Source: Ferrimonas sp. YFM (GTDB lineage: Bacteria; Pseudomonadota; Gammaproteobacteria; Enterobacterales; Shewanellaceae). From it: 64,000 nt of DNA. Within the stretch, counting starts at the first letter, position 1, and every line of letters starts with the position of its first letter. This document shows positions 9,366 through 21,922 of the stretch, one piece after another. Location of the stretch: assembly GCF_030296015.1 (NCBI RefSeq), contig NZ_AP027368.1:4140839-4204838 (forward strand). Reading direction: 5' to 3'. The translations under genes and the position numbers were made by a program. Below the pieces are notes generated by a model, which was not told the origin of the DNA, made no database searches, and saw nothing but the letters and a program-made list of their open reading frames with translations.

Positions 9366-9938
9366 TTAGCTTGCCTTGTCTAATCCGAGCCTGTAACGGT
9401 TCCAGTCAAAATGGGGGCCGGGGTCGGTCTTCCTTCCCGGGGCGATATCACTGTGACCCACAATTCTGTCCAGGGTGATATCGGGGTAAGACGCTAATAA
9501 AGCAGAAGTTACCCCGATGAGACTATGGTATTGTGCCATGGTGAAGGGGCGATGATCACTGCCCTCCATCTCAATTCCTATGCTGAAGTCATTGCAGCGG
9601 CTCTGCCCAGCCAGTTCACTGACTCCCGCATGCCAGGCACGGCGATCGAAGGGGACATACTGAATCACCTGGCCGCTTCGCCGTATAAAGAGATGGGCTG
9701 ACACCCTCAGCCCCCGGACGTCCGCCAATACCGGGTGATCCACCTGGACGCAGCCAAGGAACAGCTGGTCGACGTAGTCGCTGCCAAACTGATCCGGCAA
9801 CAGGCTGATGTTGTGGATCACCAGGGCGCTGATGGGAAGTCCCTCCGGGCGGGCATCCTGGAAGGGACTGAATCTGTGGGTCGCGCCCCTGAGCCAGCGC
9901 CCCTGAGGATCCAGAGTATAGTGGTTGCCCTTGTCCAT
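9366..9938 (-). CDS. ampD: 1,6-anhydro-N-acetylmuramyl-L-alanine amidase
   Basis: Cytoplasmic zinc amidase of cell-wall recycling; it cleaves the peptide from anhydro-muropeptides. VIHNISLLPDQFG contains the first zinc His. The C-terminal GHSDIAPGRKTDPGPHFDW holds the second His, the catalytic Lys and the zinc-ligand Asp. I start at ATG 9938 (190 aa, family about 180-190): the open frame reaches 10004 but the extra residues overlap the divergent gene and are not AmpD-like. The SD is poor, so the exact start is uncertain. Confidence 0.93.
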   Translation of the reverse strand: MDKGNHYTLDPQGRWLRGATHRFSPFQDARPEGLPISALVIHNISLLPDQFGSDYVDQLFLGCVQVDHPVLADVRGLRVSAHLFIRRSGQVIQYVPFDRRAWHAGVSELAGQSRCNDFSIGIEMEGSDHRPFTMAQYHSLIGVTSALLASYPDITLDRIVGHSDIAPGRKTDPGPHFDWNRYRLGLDKAS

Positions 9939-9983
9939 GGAGAACACCGATAATGCTAAAACCCACACTGTAGCAGGTCCGGT

Positions 9984-10484
9984 ATGAAGAGAACACGTCC
10001 GCACTCTCCCCTGGGAAAGCCCATGCTCTTTCTGGCCTGGCTATCCATGCTGGGTCTGCTCTACCTCTATTTCGACGACAAGCTGGCACGCCAGCACAAC
10101 CCCAACCTGGACCCTGTGATTCAGGGAGAGGAGCTGGTGCTGAAGCAGAATCGTCGCGGCCATTACGTGGTGGCCGGGGACCTCAATGGCCAACCGGTCA
10201 CCCTGATGCTGGACACCGGGGCCACCACCATCTCGGTGCCCGCCCACCTCGGCCCGGCACTGGGGCTGAAGCCCGGCTTCCCCTATCCGGTCAGTACCGC
10301 CAACGGCACCATCACGGTGCACCGCACCACCATAGAGACACTCACAATCGGGCCGCTGACCCTGTATAATCTGGACGCCAGTCTCAACCCCGGCCAGGAG
10401 GACGACACCATACTGCTGGGGATGAACGCCCTGAGGCACCTGGAGCTGGTGCAACGGGGACAAACACTTACTATCAGGAAGTAA
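9984..10484 (+). CDS. Membrane-anchored retropepsin-like aspartic protease (clan AA)
   Basis: 166 aa. A short basic N-terminus is followed by one membrane helix (MLFLAWLSMLGLLYLYF), then a single retropepsin-like domain with the catalytic motif LMLDTGATTISVP around residue 75 and a second hydrophobic strand motif ILLGMNALRHLE near the end. One D-T-G copy means it would act as a homodimer, as in the TIGR02281-type family. Substrate unknown. It ends 6 nt before nadC, so the two are probably co-transcribed. Confidence 0.8.
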   Translation: MKRTRPHSPLGKPMLFLAWLSMLGLLYLYFDDKLARQHNPNLDPVIQGEELVLKQNRRGHYVVAGDLNGQPVTLMLDTGATTISVPAHLGPALGLKPGFPYPVSTANGTITVHRTTIETLTIGPLTLYNLDASLNPGQEDDTILLGMNALRHLELVQRGQTLTIRK

Positions 10485-11330
<846 letters not shown>

Positions 11331-11360
11331 TCGGGATATCGATCCGGCATCAGCATCCAA

Positions 11361-11391
11361 GACGGCACCCCTGGGTGCCGTTTTCTTTTTT
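11361..11391 (+). terminator. Terminator after nadC
   Basis: ACGGCACCC-CT-GGGTGCCGT followed by TTTCTTTTTTT, 31 nt after the nadC stop. It isolates the pil operon from nadC. Confidence 0.92.
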
Positions 11392-11522
11392 TGCCTTTCA
11401 ACCACTTCCAGCAACCTGCTGATTATCAGGAGTAAAAGGCTTGGCTCCTTGATGAACCAGAGTTTTTTGGCTCTGAACGCCTTGTGACGGCAGCACTTTG
11501 TACTAGCTTTTAGGTTGACTGA

Positions 11523-11545
11523 CCTCTTCGCAGGACGCGAAGAGG
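11523..11545 (+). other. Stable hairpin in the pilA 5' leader
   Basis: CCTCTTCGC-AGGAC-GCGAAGAGG is a perfect 9-bp stem ending 23 nt before the pilA SD (AAGGAG, 11569-11574). It has no T run, so it is not a terminator. A leader hairpin of this kind could stabilise the highly expressed pilin mRNA. Confidence 0.6.
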
Positions 11546-11581
11546 AGACAAGGATTGTCGCCAAAGCAAAGGAGTGTCCAG

Positions 11582-12004
11582 ATGCGTAACCGTGCCCGCC
11601 AGACAGGCTTTACCCTGATTGAACTGATGATCGTCGTGGCCATCGTCGGCATCCTCGCCGCCATCGCCCTGCCCGCCTACCAAACCTACACCCAACGCGC
11701 CAAGTTCAGTGAAGTGATCTCTGCCACCGGCTCCATCAAGACCCAGATAGAGGTGTGTGTGCAGACCAAGGGCACCACTGGCGACGCCGCAGCGGTACAC
11801 ACCGCCTGTAACGGCTCGGTCAGCACCGCAGGCGCCGACTCAGGCGCCTACGTGAACAGCGTGACCTTTACCACAGCGGGCATTACTGCCACCGGCACTT
11901 CAGACGTCGACAGCAAAACCTATATCCTGGTGCCCACCGCCAGCAGCGGCACCATCACCTGGAATCAGACCACGGGCAGCTGCGTCGCCGCCGGTCTCTG
12001 TTAA
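11582..12004 (+). CDS. pilA: Type IV pilin, probable major subunit
   Basis: Prepilin of 140 aa. The leader MRNRARQTG ends in Gly, then the type III signal [20 protein letters not shown] has Glu at mature position 5; PilD cleaves after Gly9. The C-terminal Cys pair in [10 protein letters not shown] could close a small D-loop, and a second Cys pair lies around residues 57-80. The ATG at 11582 is chosen over an upstream TTG because AAGGAG sits 7 nt before it. No terminator lies between pilA and pilB (9-nt gap), so the subunit shares its message with the assembly genes. Confidence 0.93.
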   Translation: MRNRARQTGFTLIELMIVVAIVGILAAIALPAYQTYTQRAKFSEVISATGSIKTQIEVCVQTKGTTGDAAAVHTACNGSVSTAGADSGAYVNSVTFTTAGITATGTSDVDSKTYILVPTASSGTITWNQTTGSCVAAGLC

Positions 12005-12013
12005 GGATCTCGG

Positions 12014-13579
12014 ATGGACGGGCATTATTATCAGCAGGCGCGCGACCTGGGCGCGCCGCTGTTTGATGTCCGCCACCTCAATACCGACACCCTGCCAGTT
12101 GAGCTGATCAGCCTGAAGCTGGTGGAGCGTCACCGCTGCCTGCCCCTCTCCTCCCGGGGCGGACAGCTGTTTGTCGCCACCTGTGACGCCGCCAACCTGA
12201 CGGTGCTGGAAGATTTCGAGTTCAACACCGGCCTGAGGGCGGTGCCGGTTCTGGTGGACCAGAGCGCCCTGGAGCAGGTGATTGAGCAGTTCCTGGAGAG
12301 CGACTTCGACGCCCTGGAGCTGACCGAGCTGGATGAACAGAACCTGGGCAGCATCGAGGTGGAGGAGCAGGGCGAGGAGCGCGACGCGCCACCGGCCGCC
12401 GACGACGCCCCCATCGTCATCTACATCAACAAGCTGCTCACCGACGCCATCAAACGAGGGGCCTCGGATCTGCATTTCGAACCCTTTGAGTCCAGCTACC
12501 GCATACGCTTTCGCATCGACGGCGTGCTGCACACCGTCTCCACGCCGCCCGCCAACCTGGCCAGCCGCATCTCTGCCCGGCTCAAGGTGATGTCCAAGCT
12601 GGACATCGCCGAGCGCAGGCTGCCTCAGGATGGCCGTATCAAGCTGCGCCTCAGCCCCAAGCGGGCCATCGATTTTCGGGTCTCCACCCTGCCCACTCTG
12701 TTTGGGGAGAAGATCGTAATGCGGATCCTCGATGGGTCTGCCGCCCTGCTCAACATCGATGTCCTCGGCTATCACCCGCACCAGAAGACCCTCTATCTGG
12801 GGGCGTTGCAACGGCCCCAGGGGATGATCCTGGTCACCGGCCCCACCGGCTCCGGCAAGACGGTGTCCCTTTATACCGGCCTGAATATCCTCAATACCGA
12901 GCAGCGCAACATCTCCACCGCCGAAGACCCAGTGGAGATAAACCTGCCCGGCATCAACCAGGTACAGATCAACAACAGGGCCGGCCTCACCTTCGCCGCC
13001 GCCCTGCGCGCCTTCCTGCGCCAGGATCCCGACGTGGTCATGGTGGGGGAGATCCGGGACCTGGAAACCGCAGAGATCGCCATCAAGGCGGCCCAGACCG
13101 GCCATCTGGTGCTCTCAACCCTGCACACCAACTCCGCCGCCGAGACCCTGACCCGGCTGCTGAACATGGGGGTGCCCGCCTACAACATCGCCGCCTCGGT
13201 GTCGCTGATCATCGCCCAGCGGCTGGCTCGAAGGTTGTGCCGCCACTGCAGGCAGCCGGAGTCTCTGAGCCCCGAGGTACTCAGGGAAGCGGGCTTCAGC
13301 GAGGCCCAGATCGCCTCAGGGCCGACCCTGTATCAGGCCAAAGGCTGTGAACACTGCACCGGAGGCTACAAGGGGCGACTGGGGGTGTATGAGCTGCTGC
13401 CCATGTCGCCGCCCCTGGCGGAGCTGATCATGGCCAATGGCAACTCTCTGGAGCTGGCCCAGGTCGCCATGGAGGGAGGCATGGTCCCCCTGCGTCAGTC
13501 CGGCCTGGCTCAGGTGGCCGCCGGAGTCACCAGTCTGGCGGAGATCAATCGCATCACCGACTGGGAGGCCCAGAGATGA
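12014..13579 (+). CDS. pilB: Type IV pilus extension ATPase
   Basis: Hexameric cytoplasmic motor that drives pilus polymerisation; 521 aa. N-terminal MshEN-type domain, then the GspE ATPase core: Walker [16 protein letters not shown], Asp box ending at a GINQVQIN block, Walker [17 protein letters not shown], His box [13 protein letters not shown] zinc site is formed by CRHC and CEHC near residues 412-455. Family members are often about 560 aa, so the N-terminus is somewhat short. Confidence 0.95.
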   Translation: MDGHYYQQARDLGAPLFDVRHLNTDTLPVELISLKLVERHRCLPLSSRGGQLFVATCDAANLTVLEDFEFNTGLRAVPVLVDQSALEQVIEQFLESDFDALELTELDEQNLGSIEVEEQGEERDAPPAADDAPIVIYINKLLTDAIKRGASDLHFEPFESSYRIRFRIDGVLHTVSTPPANLASRISARLKVMSKLDIAERRLPQDGRIKLRLSPKRAIDFRVSTLPTLFGEKIVMRILDGSAALLNIDVLGYHPHQKTLYLGALQRPQGMILVTGPTGSGKTVSLYTGLNILNTEQRNISTAEDPVEINLPGINQVQINNRAGLTFAAALRAFLRQDPDVVMVGEIRDLETAEIAIKAAQTGHLVLSTLHTNSAAETLTRLLNMGVPAYNIAASVSLIIAQRLARRLCRHCRQPESLSPEVLREAGFSEAQIASGPTLYQAKGCEHCTGGYKGRLGVYELLPMSPPLAELIMANGNSLELAQVAMEGGMVPLRQSGLAQVAAGVTSLAEINRITDWEAQR

Positions 13580-14808
13580 CCCATCAGGCCAAAGGGGGCG
13601 ACGCCTCCATCATCGAATTTCTGTGGCAGGGGGCCAATGCCAACGGTCGCCGCACCAAGGGTGAGATCCGCGCCATCAGTTCGGAGGAGGCCCGCGCCCA
13701 GCTGCGCAAACAGGGGATCCACGCGGTGCGGTTGAGGCGCAAGCCCAAGCCCCTGTTCGGAAGGGGCGCCAGCGTGACCCCTATGGAGATGGCCATGGTC
13801 ACCCGACAGGTGGCCACCATGCTGATGGCTGGCGTCCCCCTGGTCACCACCCTGCAGATGATAGGCCGGGGCCATGACAAGGAGGCGATGCGCACCCTGC
13901 TGGGGGAGATCCTGCTGCAGGTGGAAGCTGGACTGCCCCTCTCCAAGGCCCTGCGCCCCCACCCCAAGCAGTTCGACGACCTCTACTGCGATCTGGTGGA
14001 GGCGGGGGAACACTCCGGGGCCCTGGACCGAGTGTTTGACCGCATCGCCACCTACAGGGAGAAGGCGGAGGCGCTCAAGTCCAAGATCAAGAAGGCGATG
14101 TTCTATCCCACGGCGGTGATTGTGGTGGCGGTGATCGTCACGGTGATCCTGCTGCTGTTCGTGGTGCCCCAGTTTGAGGAGATCTTCGCCAGCTTCGATG
14201 CGCAGCTGCCGACGTTCACCCAGCTGGTGATTCAGCTGTCCCGCTTCCTTCAGCTGGCCTGGCCCTATTTTGCCGGGGGGCTGATTGCTCTGATCTGGGG
14301 GTTCATCCAGGCCCATCGCCGCTCCCAGAGGTTCAAAGACTGGATTGACGCCCTGCTGCTGAAGCTGCCCCTGGTGGGCCCGATCCTCAACAAAGGTGCC
14401 GTCGCCCGCTTCTCCCGCACCTTGGCCACCACTTTTGCCGCCGGGGTCCCGCTGATCGACGGGCTGGAGTCCGCCGCCGGTGCCGCCGGTAATGCCGTCT
14501 ACCGAGATGCGGTTCAGGCGGTGCGCCACGAGGTGATCTCCGGACTGCAGATGAACATGGCGATGCGTACCCAGGGGGTGTTTCCAGACATGCTGATTCA
14601 GATGGTGCTGATCGGCGAGGAGTCCGGGTCCCTGGATGAGATGCTCAACAAGGTGGCCAACATCTATGAGATGCAGGTGGATGATGCCGTAGATGGGCTC
14701 TCTACCCTGATTGAACCCCTGCTGATGGTGGTGATCGGCTCACTCGTGGGTGGATTAGTGGTGGCAATGTATCTTCCGATCTTCCAATTGGGTAGCGTGG
14801 TCGGCTAG
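13576..14808 (+). CDS. pilC: Type IV pilus inner-membrane platform protein
   Basis: 410 aa with two T2SSF domains, each followed by membrane helices ([20 protein letters not shown], and a C-terminal hydrophobic segment around [20 protein letters not shown]). It sits under the pilus in the inner membrane and couples PilB action to pilin insertion. Its ATG overlaps the pilB stop by 4 nt (ATGA), indicating coupled translation. Confidence 0.95.
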   Translation: MTHQAKGGDASIIEFLWQGANANGRRTKGEIRAISSEEARAQLRKQGIHAVRLRRKPKPLFGRGASVTPMEMAMVTRQVATMLMAGVPLVTTLQMIGRGHDKEAMRTLLGEILLQVEAGLPLSKALRPHPKQFDDLYCDLVEAGEHSGALDRVFDRIATYREKAEALKSKIKKAMFYPTAVIVVAVIVTVILLLFVVPQFEEIFASFDAQLPTFTQLVIQLSRFLQLAWPYFAGGLIALIWGFIQAHRRSQRFKDWIDALLLKLPLVGPILNKGAVARFSRTLATTFAAGVPLIDGLESAAGAAGNAVYRDAVQAVRHEVISGLQMNMAMRTQGVFPDMLIQMVLIGEESGSLDEMLNKVANIYEMQVDDAVDGLSTLIEPLLMVVIGSLVGGLVVAMYLPIFQLGSVVG

Positions 14809-14843
14809 GATCTACGGGTTAACTCACTAAACCGAATCGATAA

Positions 14844-15725
14844 ATGGATTACTGGATCACCCTATTTCACACACAGCCCTGGCTGTTCATCACCCTGGTT
14901 GCCCTGCTGGGCCTGATCCTGGGCAGCTTCCTCAATGTGGTGATCCACCGTCTGCCCATCATGATGGACAGGGACTGGCGCATCGAATGCCAGGAATACT
15001 GCGAGCAGCCGGTGACCCGCTCCGACCTGCCAGAGACATTCAACCTGGCCACCCCGAGATCCCGCTGCGGTCACTGTCAGACCCCCATCCCCATGAAGCA
15101 CAACATTCCTGTGCTCAGCTATCTGCTGTTGGGGGGCAAGTGCCACAGCTGCCAAGGCAGCATAGGCCTGCGTTACCCCATGGTGGAGCTGATGACCGCG
15201 GCGGTATTGGCAATGATGGCCTGGCAGTTCGGGCCCACCCCGACCTTTGCCGCCCTGTCGCTGCTGAGCCTGGGGCTGATCGCCCTGGCCTTCATCGACG
15301 CCGACACCATGCTGCTGCCGGACCAGATCACCCTGCCCCTGCTGTGGCTGGGCCTGCTGTTCAACATCAAGGATGGCCTGGTGCCCCTGGAACAGGCGGT
15401 CGCTGGCGCGGCCTTCGGCTACCTCAGCCTGTGGAGCGTCTTCCAGCTGTTCAAGGTGGTCACCGGCAAGGAGGGGATGGGGTTTGGCGACTTCAAGCTG
15501 CTGGCACTCTTTGGTGCCTGGCTGGGGTGGAAGCCGCTGCTGCTGATCATCCTGCTCTCCTCGGTACTTGGCGCGGCCTACGGCATACTGCAGCTGGCCC
15601 TGGGCAAGCTGAAGCGGGACAACCCCATGCCCTTCGGCCCCTGGATCATCTTGGCAGGCTGGATAGCCCTGCTCTGGGGCGACCAGATTGTCCATTGGTA
15701 CCTGACCCGGGTGCTGGGCCTGTGA
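14844..15725 (+). CDS. pilD: Prepilin peptidase / N-methyltransferase
   Basis: Bifunctional membrane enzyme that removes the prepilin leader and methylates the new N-terminus. 293 aa, eight predicted helices. The cytoplasmic zinc loop shows CGHC and CHSC pairs around residues 74-103. The aspartyl protease residues lie in FIDADTMLLPD and GFGDFKL. It probably also processes other pseudopilins. Confidence 0.96.
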   Translation: MDYWITLFHTQPWLFITLVALLGLILGSFLNVVIHRLPIMMDRDWRIECQEYCEQPVTRSDLPETFNLATPRSRCGHCQTPIPMKHNIPVLSYLLLGGKCHSCQGSIGLRYPMVELMTAAVLAMMAWQFGPTPTFAALSLLSLGLIALAFIDADTMLLPDQITLPLLWLGLLFNIKDGLVPLEQAVAGAAFGYLSLWSVFQLFKVVTGKEGMGFGDFKLLALFGAWLGWKPLLLIILLSSVLGAAYGILQLALGKLKRDNPMPFGPWIILAGWIALLWGDQIVHWYLTRVLGL

Positions 15726-16327
15726 GCGCCCTGCTGATCGGCCTCACCGGCGGCATTGGCTCCGGCAAGACCACGGTGGCCAACCTGTTTGCCGACCGGG
15801 GCATCGAACTGATCGACGCAGACATCATCGCCCGCGAGGTGGTGGCGCCGGGCAGCGACGGCCTCAAGGCGATCGTTGACCATTTTGGCAAGGAGATGCT
15901 CTCCAGGGGGGAGCTGGACCGGGCGGCACTGAGGGCCAGGGTGTTCAATAACCCCCAGGAGCTGCAGTGGCTCAACAACCTGATCCACCCCTTGGTACGC
16001 ACCACCATGACCGAGCGGGGCAAGGCCGCCGCCTCCCCCTATGCCCTGCTGGTGATTCCGCTGCTGGTGGAGAACGGCCTGCAGTCCCTGGTGGAACGGG
16101 TTCTGGTGGTGGATCTGCCGGAAGAGGAGCAGCTCAGGCGCACCATGAGCCGCGACAGCAACGACCGTGCCCTGGTGGAAAAGATCATGGCCAACCAGGC
16201 CAGCCGCGAACAACGCCTGGCCGCGGCAGACGATCGCATTGACAACGGCGGCAATCTTGCCGACCTTAACACACAGGTGGAACGACTCCATCAACACTAT
16301 CTGACACTTGCCGGGAGCCATGAGTAA
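15722..16327 (+). CDS. coaE: Dephospho-CoA kinase
   Basis: Last step of CoA synthesis, phosphorylating the ribose 3'-OH of dephospho-CoA. The P-loop is GLTGGIGSGKTT at the N-terminus, followed by the LID DADIIAREVV. I start at GTG 15722, which overlaps the pilD stop (GTGA) and gives 201 aa, close to E. coli CoaE (206). The longer open frame reaching to 14987 is only the pilD shadow. Confidence 0.95.
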   Translation: MSALLIGLTGGIGSGKTTVANLFADRGIELIDADIIAREVVAPGSDGLKAIVDHFGKEMLSRGELDRAALRARVFNNPQELQWLNNLIHPLVRTTMTERGKAAASPYALLVIPLLVENGLQSLVERVLVVDLPEEEQLRRTMSRDSNDRALVEKIMANQASREQRLAAADDRIDNGGNLADLNTQVERLHQHYLTLAGSHE

Positions 16328-17075
16328 CTCGACTCTGTATGAACACCCCCTAAATGAGCGAACCCGCTTCTACCTGCGGGTGGAGCAGCTGATCCAGTCT
16401 CTGGAGGACTGCCGCAACGGCGACTGCCCCAGTGCCCACCGCAGCCTGTTTCGCACCCTGTTTGAGCTGTGTGACCTGTTGGAGCGCTCCGACATCAAGG
16501 GCGAACTGGCCAAACAGGTGGACCAGAGCCTGACGCTGGTAAACCAGTGGCAGAGTCAGCCCGGGGTGGATCAACAACAGCTGCAAGCCCTGGTGGATAC
16601 TCTCAAGGGGCAGAGCAGTGCCCTGCTGCAGATGGAGCGGCCGGGCAGCACCCTGCGCCAGGACCGCTTCCTCAGCCAAATTCGCCAGAGGGTCAACCTG
16701 GCCGGCGGCGCCTGTGGGTTTGATCTGCCCAGGCTGCAGTTCTGGCTGGGTCAACCCAGAGAACAACGGATCCGGGACATTGAGGCCTGGCAGGCCACCC
16801 TGGCCCCGCTGACCGAGGCGATCACCCTGCAACTGCAACTGATCCGCGAATGCAGCCATTGGGAGAACAAGGTGGCGATCCAGGGGCAGTTTCTCCATAA
16901 TGCCGACCATCCCCTGGCGCTGTTGCGGGTGCGACTGGACAACCACTACGGCTGCTACCCTGTAGTGAGTGGCCACAAGAACCGCTTCAGCCTGCATATG
17001 ATGAATGCCAGCACAGGCAGTGCCGAGGTTCGTAACCTGCCCTTTAGCCTGTCGCTGTCGATGGAGACCCCATGA
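16320..17075 (+). CDS. zapD: Cell division protein ZapD, FtsZ bundling factor
   Basis: 251 aa (E. coli 247). The N-terminus [20 protein letters not shown] is the family hallmark ([16 protein letters not shown]). ZapD binds the FtsZ C-terminal tail and cross-links filaments at the ring. Start 16320 is chosen over an ATG 12 nt upstream on this conserved N-terminus; it overlaps coaE by 8 nt. Confidence 0.95.
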   Translation: MSNSTLYEHPLNERTRFYLRVEQLIQSLEDCRNGDCPSAHRSLFRTLFELCDLLERSDIKGELAKQVDQSLTLVNQWQSQPGVDQQQLQALVDTLKGQSSALLQMERPGSTLRQDRFLSQIRQRVNLAGGACGFDLPRLQFWLGQPREQRIRDIEAWQATLAPLTEAITLQLQLIRECSHWENKVAIQGQFLHNADHPLALLRVRLDNHYGCYPVVSGHKNRFSLHMMNASTGSAEVRNLPFSLSLSMETP

Positions 17076-17272
17076 CCCTGGAAGTACAATGCCCCACCTG
17101 CAAGAAGACAGTGACCTGGGACAGTGACCACCCCTTCAAGCCCTTTTGCAGTGAGCGCTGTAAGCTGATTGACCTCGGCGACTGGGCAGACGAGAAACAC
17201 GCCATCCCTGCCGAACCTGAGATCCCCGACGACCTGGGCTACGACGAAGGCGACTTCTTCAAAGAGGACTGA
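17072..17272 (+). CDS. yacG: DNA gyrase inhibitor / zinc-finger protein YacG
   Basis: 66 aa. Four zinc Cys: [10 protein letters not shown] and [14 protein letters not shown], then an acidic disordered tail. E. coli YacG binds GyrB and blocks DNA binding. It overlaps zapD by 4 nt (ATGA). This is the end of the pil-coaE-zapD-yacG transcript. Confidence 0.96.
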   Translation: MTLEVQCPTCKKTVTWDSDHPFKPFCSERCKLIDLGDWADEKHAIPAEPEIPDDLGYDEGDFFKED

Positions 17273-17290
17273 TGCCAGAAACCGGCACAA

Positions 17291-17314
17291 CAAAAAGGCT
17301 CCGATTGGAGCCTT
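17291..17314. terminator. Bidirectional terminator between yacG and mutT
   Basis: AAAAAGGCTCC-GATT-GGAGCCTTTTT works in both directions and closes the converging yacG and mutT transcripts (stops at 17272 and 17327). Confidence 0.93.
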
Positions 17315-17326
17315 TTTCGTTTGCCG

Positions 17327-17707
17327 CTACAGGGCGTCGATGACCGAGTCATTGGCCTTGGGGAAGGGCAGAGCCCGAAGCTCCTCCACACTGGCCCATT
17401 TCAGGGGCTGGCCCTCCCTCGCCTGTGCCTCTCCCAGATAGCCGGTCACCCGGAAGAAGTGCAGCTCCAGGGTGCGGTCATCAAATTCAAACACCTTACG
17501 CTCCATCAGCTCGGCCTGGGTCAATTCCAGTCCCACCTCCTCATGAAGCTCACGGGCCAGGGCCGTCAGTTCATCTTCCCCTGCCTCCGCCTTTCCGCCG
17601 GGGAACTCCCACTTGCCCGCCAGGTGCTGATCCCCCTGGCGCAAGCTGATCAGGTAGTGGTTCTGCTGGTTCTTCACCAGACCAATGACGATTTTCTGGA
17701 TGCTCAT
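17327..17707 (-). CDS. mutT: 8-oxo-dGTP diphosphatase
   Basis: Sanitises oxidised nucleotides by hydrolysing 8-oxo-(d)GTP. 126 aa, single Nudix fold; GGKAEAGEDELTALARELHE followed by EVGL is an exact Nudix box (GX5EX7REXXEEXG). Family length about 130. It is monocistronic or shares read-through from secA, as in E. coli, where mutT follows secA. Confidence 0.94.
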   Translation of the reverse strand: MSIQKIVIGLVKNQQNHYLISLRQGDQHLAGKWEFPGGKAEAGEDELTALARELHEEVGLELTQAELMERKVFEFDDRTLELHFFRVTGYLGEAQAREGQPLKWASVEELRALPFPKANDSVIDAL

Positions 17708-17730
17708 CCGTTGTTACCTTCCTAATACAA

Positions 17731-17756
17731 AAATGCCAGTCCGGAGACTGGCATTT
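17731..17756 (-). terminator. Terminator after secA
   Basis: Minus strand AAATGCCAGTC-TCCG-GACTGGCATTT followed by TTG, 21 nt past the secA stop. Perfect 11-bp stem but a short T tract, so some read-through into mutT is likely. Confidence 0.85.
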
Positions 17757-17776
17757 GCGGTTCGATTCAAGCCTTA

Positions 17777-20464
<2,688 letters not shown>

Positions 20465-20534
20465 CGTATTTTTTCACTTTCTAGAAAGGTCTTGGGCCAG
20501 ACTCCGCCGGTCCCACCAGGATTGCCACCCCCGC

Positions 20535-21440
20535 TTAACTGCGGGGCTTACGATAAACGTATTTGTTAGGGTTGACCTGACGATCGTTGCGCAACACTTC
20601 ATAGTGGACGTGTGGTCCAGTCGAGCGGCCGGTGTTGCCCAGTTCGGCAACCACGTCTCCCTTCTTCACCACCTGGCCTGCTTTGACAAGCAGGGACTTG
20701 TTATGACCGTAACGGGTCTTGAGCCCGTTACCGTGATCAATCTCGACCAGATTGCCATAGCCATACATCTCTCCGGAATAGGTCACTACTCCCGCTCCGG
20801 TGGCTACGACGTCGCCTCCTTCCGTTCCCGCAAAATCGATGCCTTTGTGCATGGCGGGACGGCCGGTAAATGGATCGTTGCGCATCCCATAGTCAGAGGA
20901 CTGCCAGCCCTTGACGATGGGACGTCCTGACAAATAACTGCTTAGGTCTATATGGTGATTGCGCTCGACAGTTTCAAGTAGCGCCAGCTGGTTGTCTGAG
21001 CTGTCCAGCCGTTTGGCCAGTTGCTCCATATCCAGCAGCAGCTGCTTGAGCTCCACATCACCCAACTCATCGGCATTGGCGCCACCCAGGCCCACTGCCG
21101 ATGAGAAATCAAACTGTTCGGTAAGTTCGGCCCGATCGGCCAGTGCGATACCCAGGGACTCCAGGCGGTTCATCTGCGCCTGCATCCGCCCGAGGCGGAC
21201 CGCCAGGGTGGCCAGCTGGGTCTGGGACAGCTGACGGATCTCATCCACCTGCTCCTGACCTTCGGCCTGACTCTCCTGGGCCTGAGCCAATTTTTGCTCG
21301 GCCTGGTGCAACTGTTCCTTATGGGCCTGGAACAGGCCGACACCCGCAGCCACCAGCATCAGCGGCAGTAAAAACCACCCCTTGCCTGGTTGCCAGTGTC
21401 GTACACCGTGCTTTCCCTTAATAAAGACTGTTACACTCAT
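20535..21440 (-). CDS. M23-family peptidoglycan endopeptidase with N-terminal anchor and coiled coil
   Basis: 301 aa. One membrane helix (GWFLLPLMLVAAGVGLF, about 21-37), a Gln/Glu-rich coiled coil about 40-100, and a LytM/M23 domain from about 175. Zinc ligands and catalytic residues: HKGIDFAG, and HVHYEV near residue 280. All needed residues are present, so it is probably an active DD-endopeptidase rather than an EnvC-type regulator. It lies upstream of secA in the place where enterics have secM. Confidence 0.9.
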   Translation of the reverse strand: MSVTVFIKGKHGVRHWQPGKGWFLLPLMLVAAGVGLFQAHKEQLHQAEQKLAQAQESQAEGQEQVDEIRQLSQTQLATLAVRLGRMQAQMNRLESLGIALADRAELTEQFDFSSAVGLGGANADELGDVELKQLLLDMEQLAKRLDSSDNQLALLETVERNHHIDLSSYLSGRPIVKGWQSSDYGMRNDPFTGRPAMHKGIDFAGTEGGDVVATGAGVVTYSGEMYGYGNLVEIDHGNGLKTRYGHNKSLLVKAGQVVKKGDVVAELGNTGRSTGPHVHYEVLRNDRQVNPNKYVYRKPRS

Positions 21441-21471
21441 GGAGTTCTTTTCTTATGTTTCGTGTCTTGGT

Positions 21472-21921
21472 ATGAAGTCAAAACCAACCGATGTTGCCGA
21501 ACTGATGGGCCAGAGGCTCCGCCAGGTTCAGGAGCGAACCGAATCGCTCAGACAGCTGCAGCAAGTAACCGCCGACATCCTGGGGAATGACCTCAAGGGG
21601 CGGTACCGGGTGGCCAACATTCGCAACGGTGTCATGATCATCGAGACCGACAGCGGCGCCTGGGCGACCCGGCTGCAGTTTATGAAACTGCAGCTGCTGC
21701 AGCAGTTGCGGCAACAAAACTTCCCAATGCTCACCACTATTGAGATCAAAGTCAACCCGGCACTGTCCAGGATTGAGCGTCCGGTAACGCAAAATCTCAA
21801 TAAGCTCAGCCCTCAGTCCGCGAGCCAGATTCAGGAACTGGCAGAATCTATAGGCGGCAGTCTGGGAGAGAAGCTAAAAAAACTGGCCGCCCATGGGGGC
21901 GGCCAGCAAGGTAACTCTTAG
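21472..21921 (+). CDS. dciA: DciA, loader of the replicative helicase (DUF721)
   Basis: 149 aa with start MKSKPTDVAELMGQRLRQV; an in-frame ATG at 21439 would add 11 non-conserved residues. The central DUF721 (KH-like) domain is about 40-105 (YRVANIRNGVMIIETDSGAW). DciA recruits DnaB at the origin in bacteria that lack the phage-derived DnaC. The gene diverges from the M23 gene and converges on lpxC, one base between the stops. Its last codons form the lpxC terminator hairpin. Confidence 0.88.
   Translation: MKSKPTDVAELMGQRLRQVQERTESLRQLQQVTADILGNDLKGRYRVANIRNGVMIIETDSGAWATRLQFMKLQLLQQLRQQNFPMLTTIEIKVNPALSRIERPVTQNLNKLSPQSASQIQELAESIGGSLGEKLKKLAAHGGGQQGNS
21872..21906 (-). terminator. lpxC terminator embedded in the dciA coding end
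   Basis: Minus strand CTGGCCGCCC-CCAT-GGGCGGCCAG is a perfect 10-bp stem (arms 21906-21897 and 21892-21883), followed by a run of seven T. It begins 17 nt after the lpxC stop and lies wholly inside dciA, where it encodes the LAAHGGGQ region. Confidence 0.92.
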
Positions 21922-21922
21922 G

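Noticed and set aside
11392-11560. A sigma-54 promoter for pilA, suggested by TTGGCTCC and TTTTGGCTC motifs
   Set aside because: Neither has GC at the required distance after GG, so no -24/-12 element can be supported.
14987-15721. N-terminal extension of coaE (446-aa frame) through pilD
   Set aside because: The extension is in the wrong frame of pilD and not CoaE-like; the GTG at 15722 gives the family length and couples to the pilD stop.
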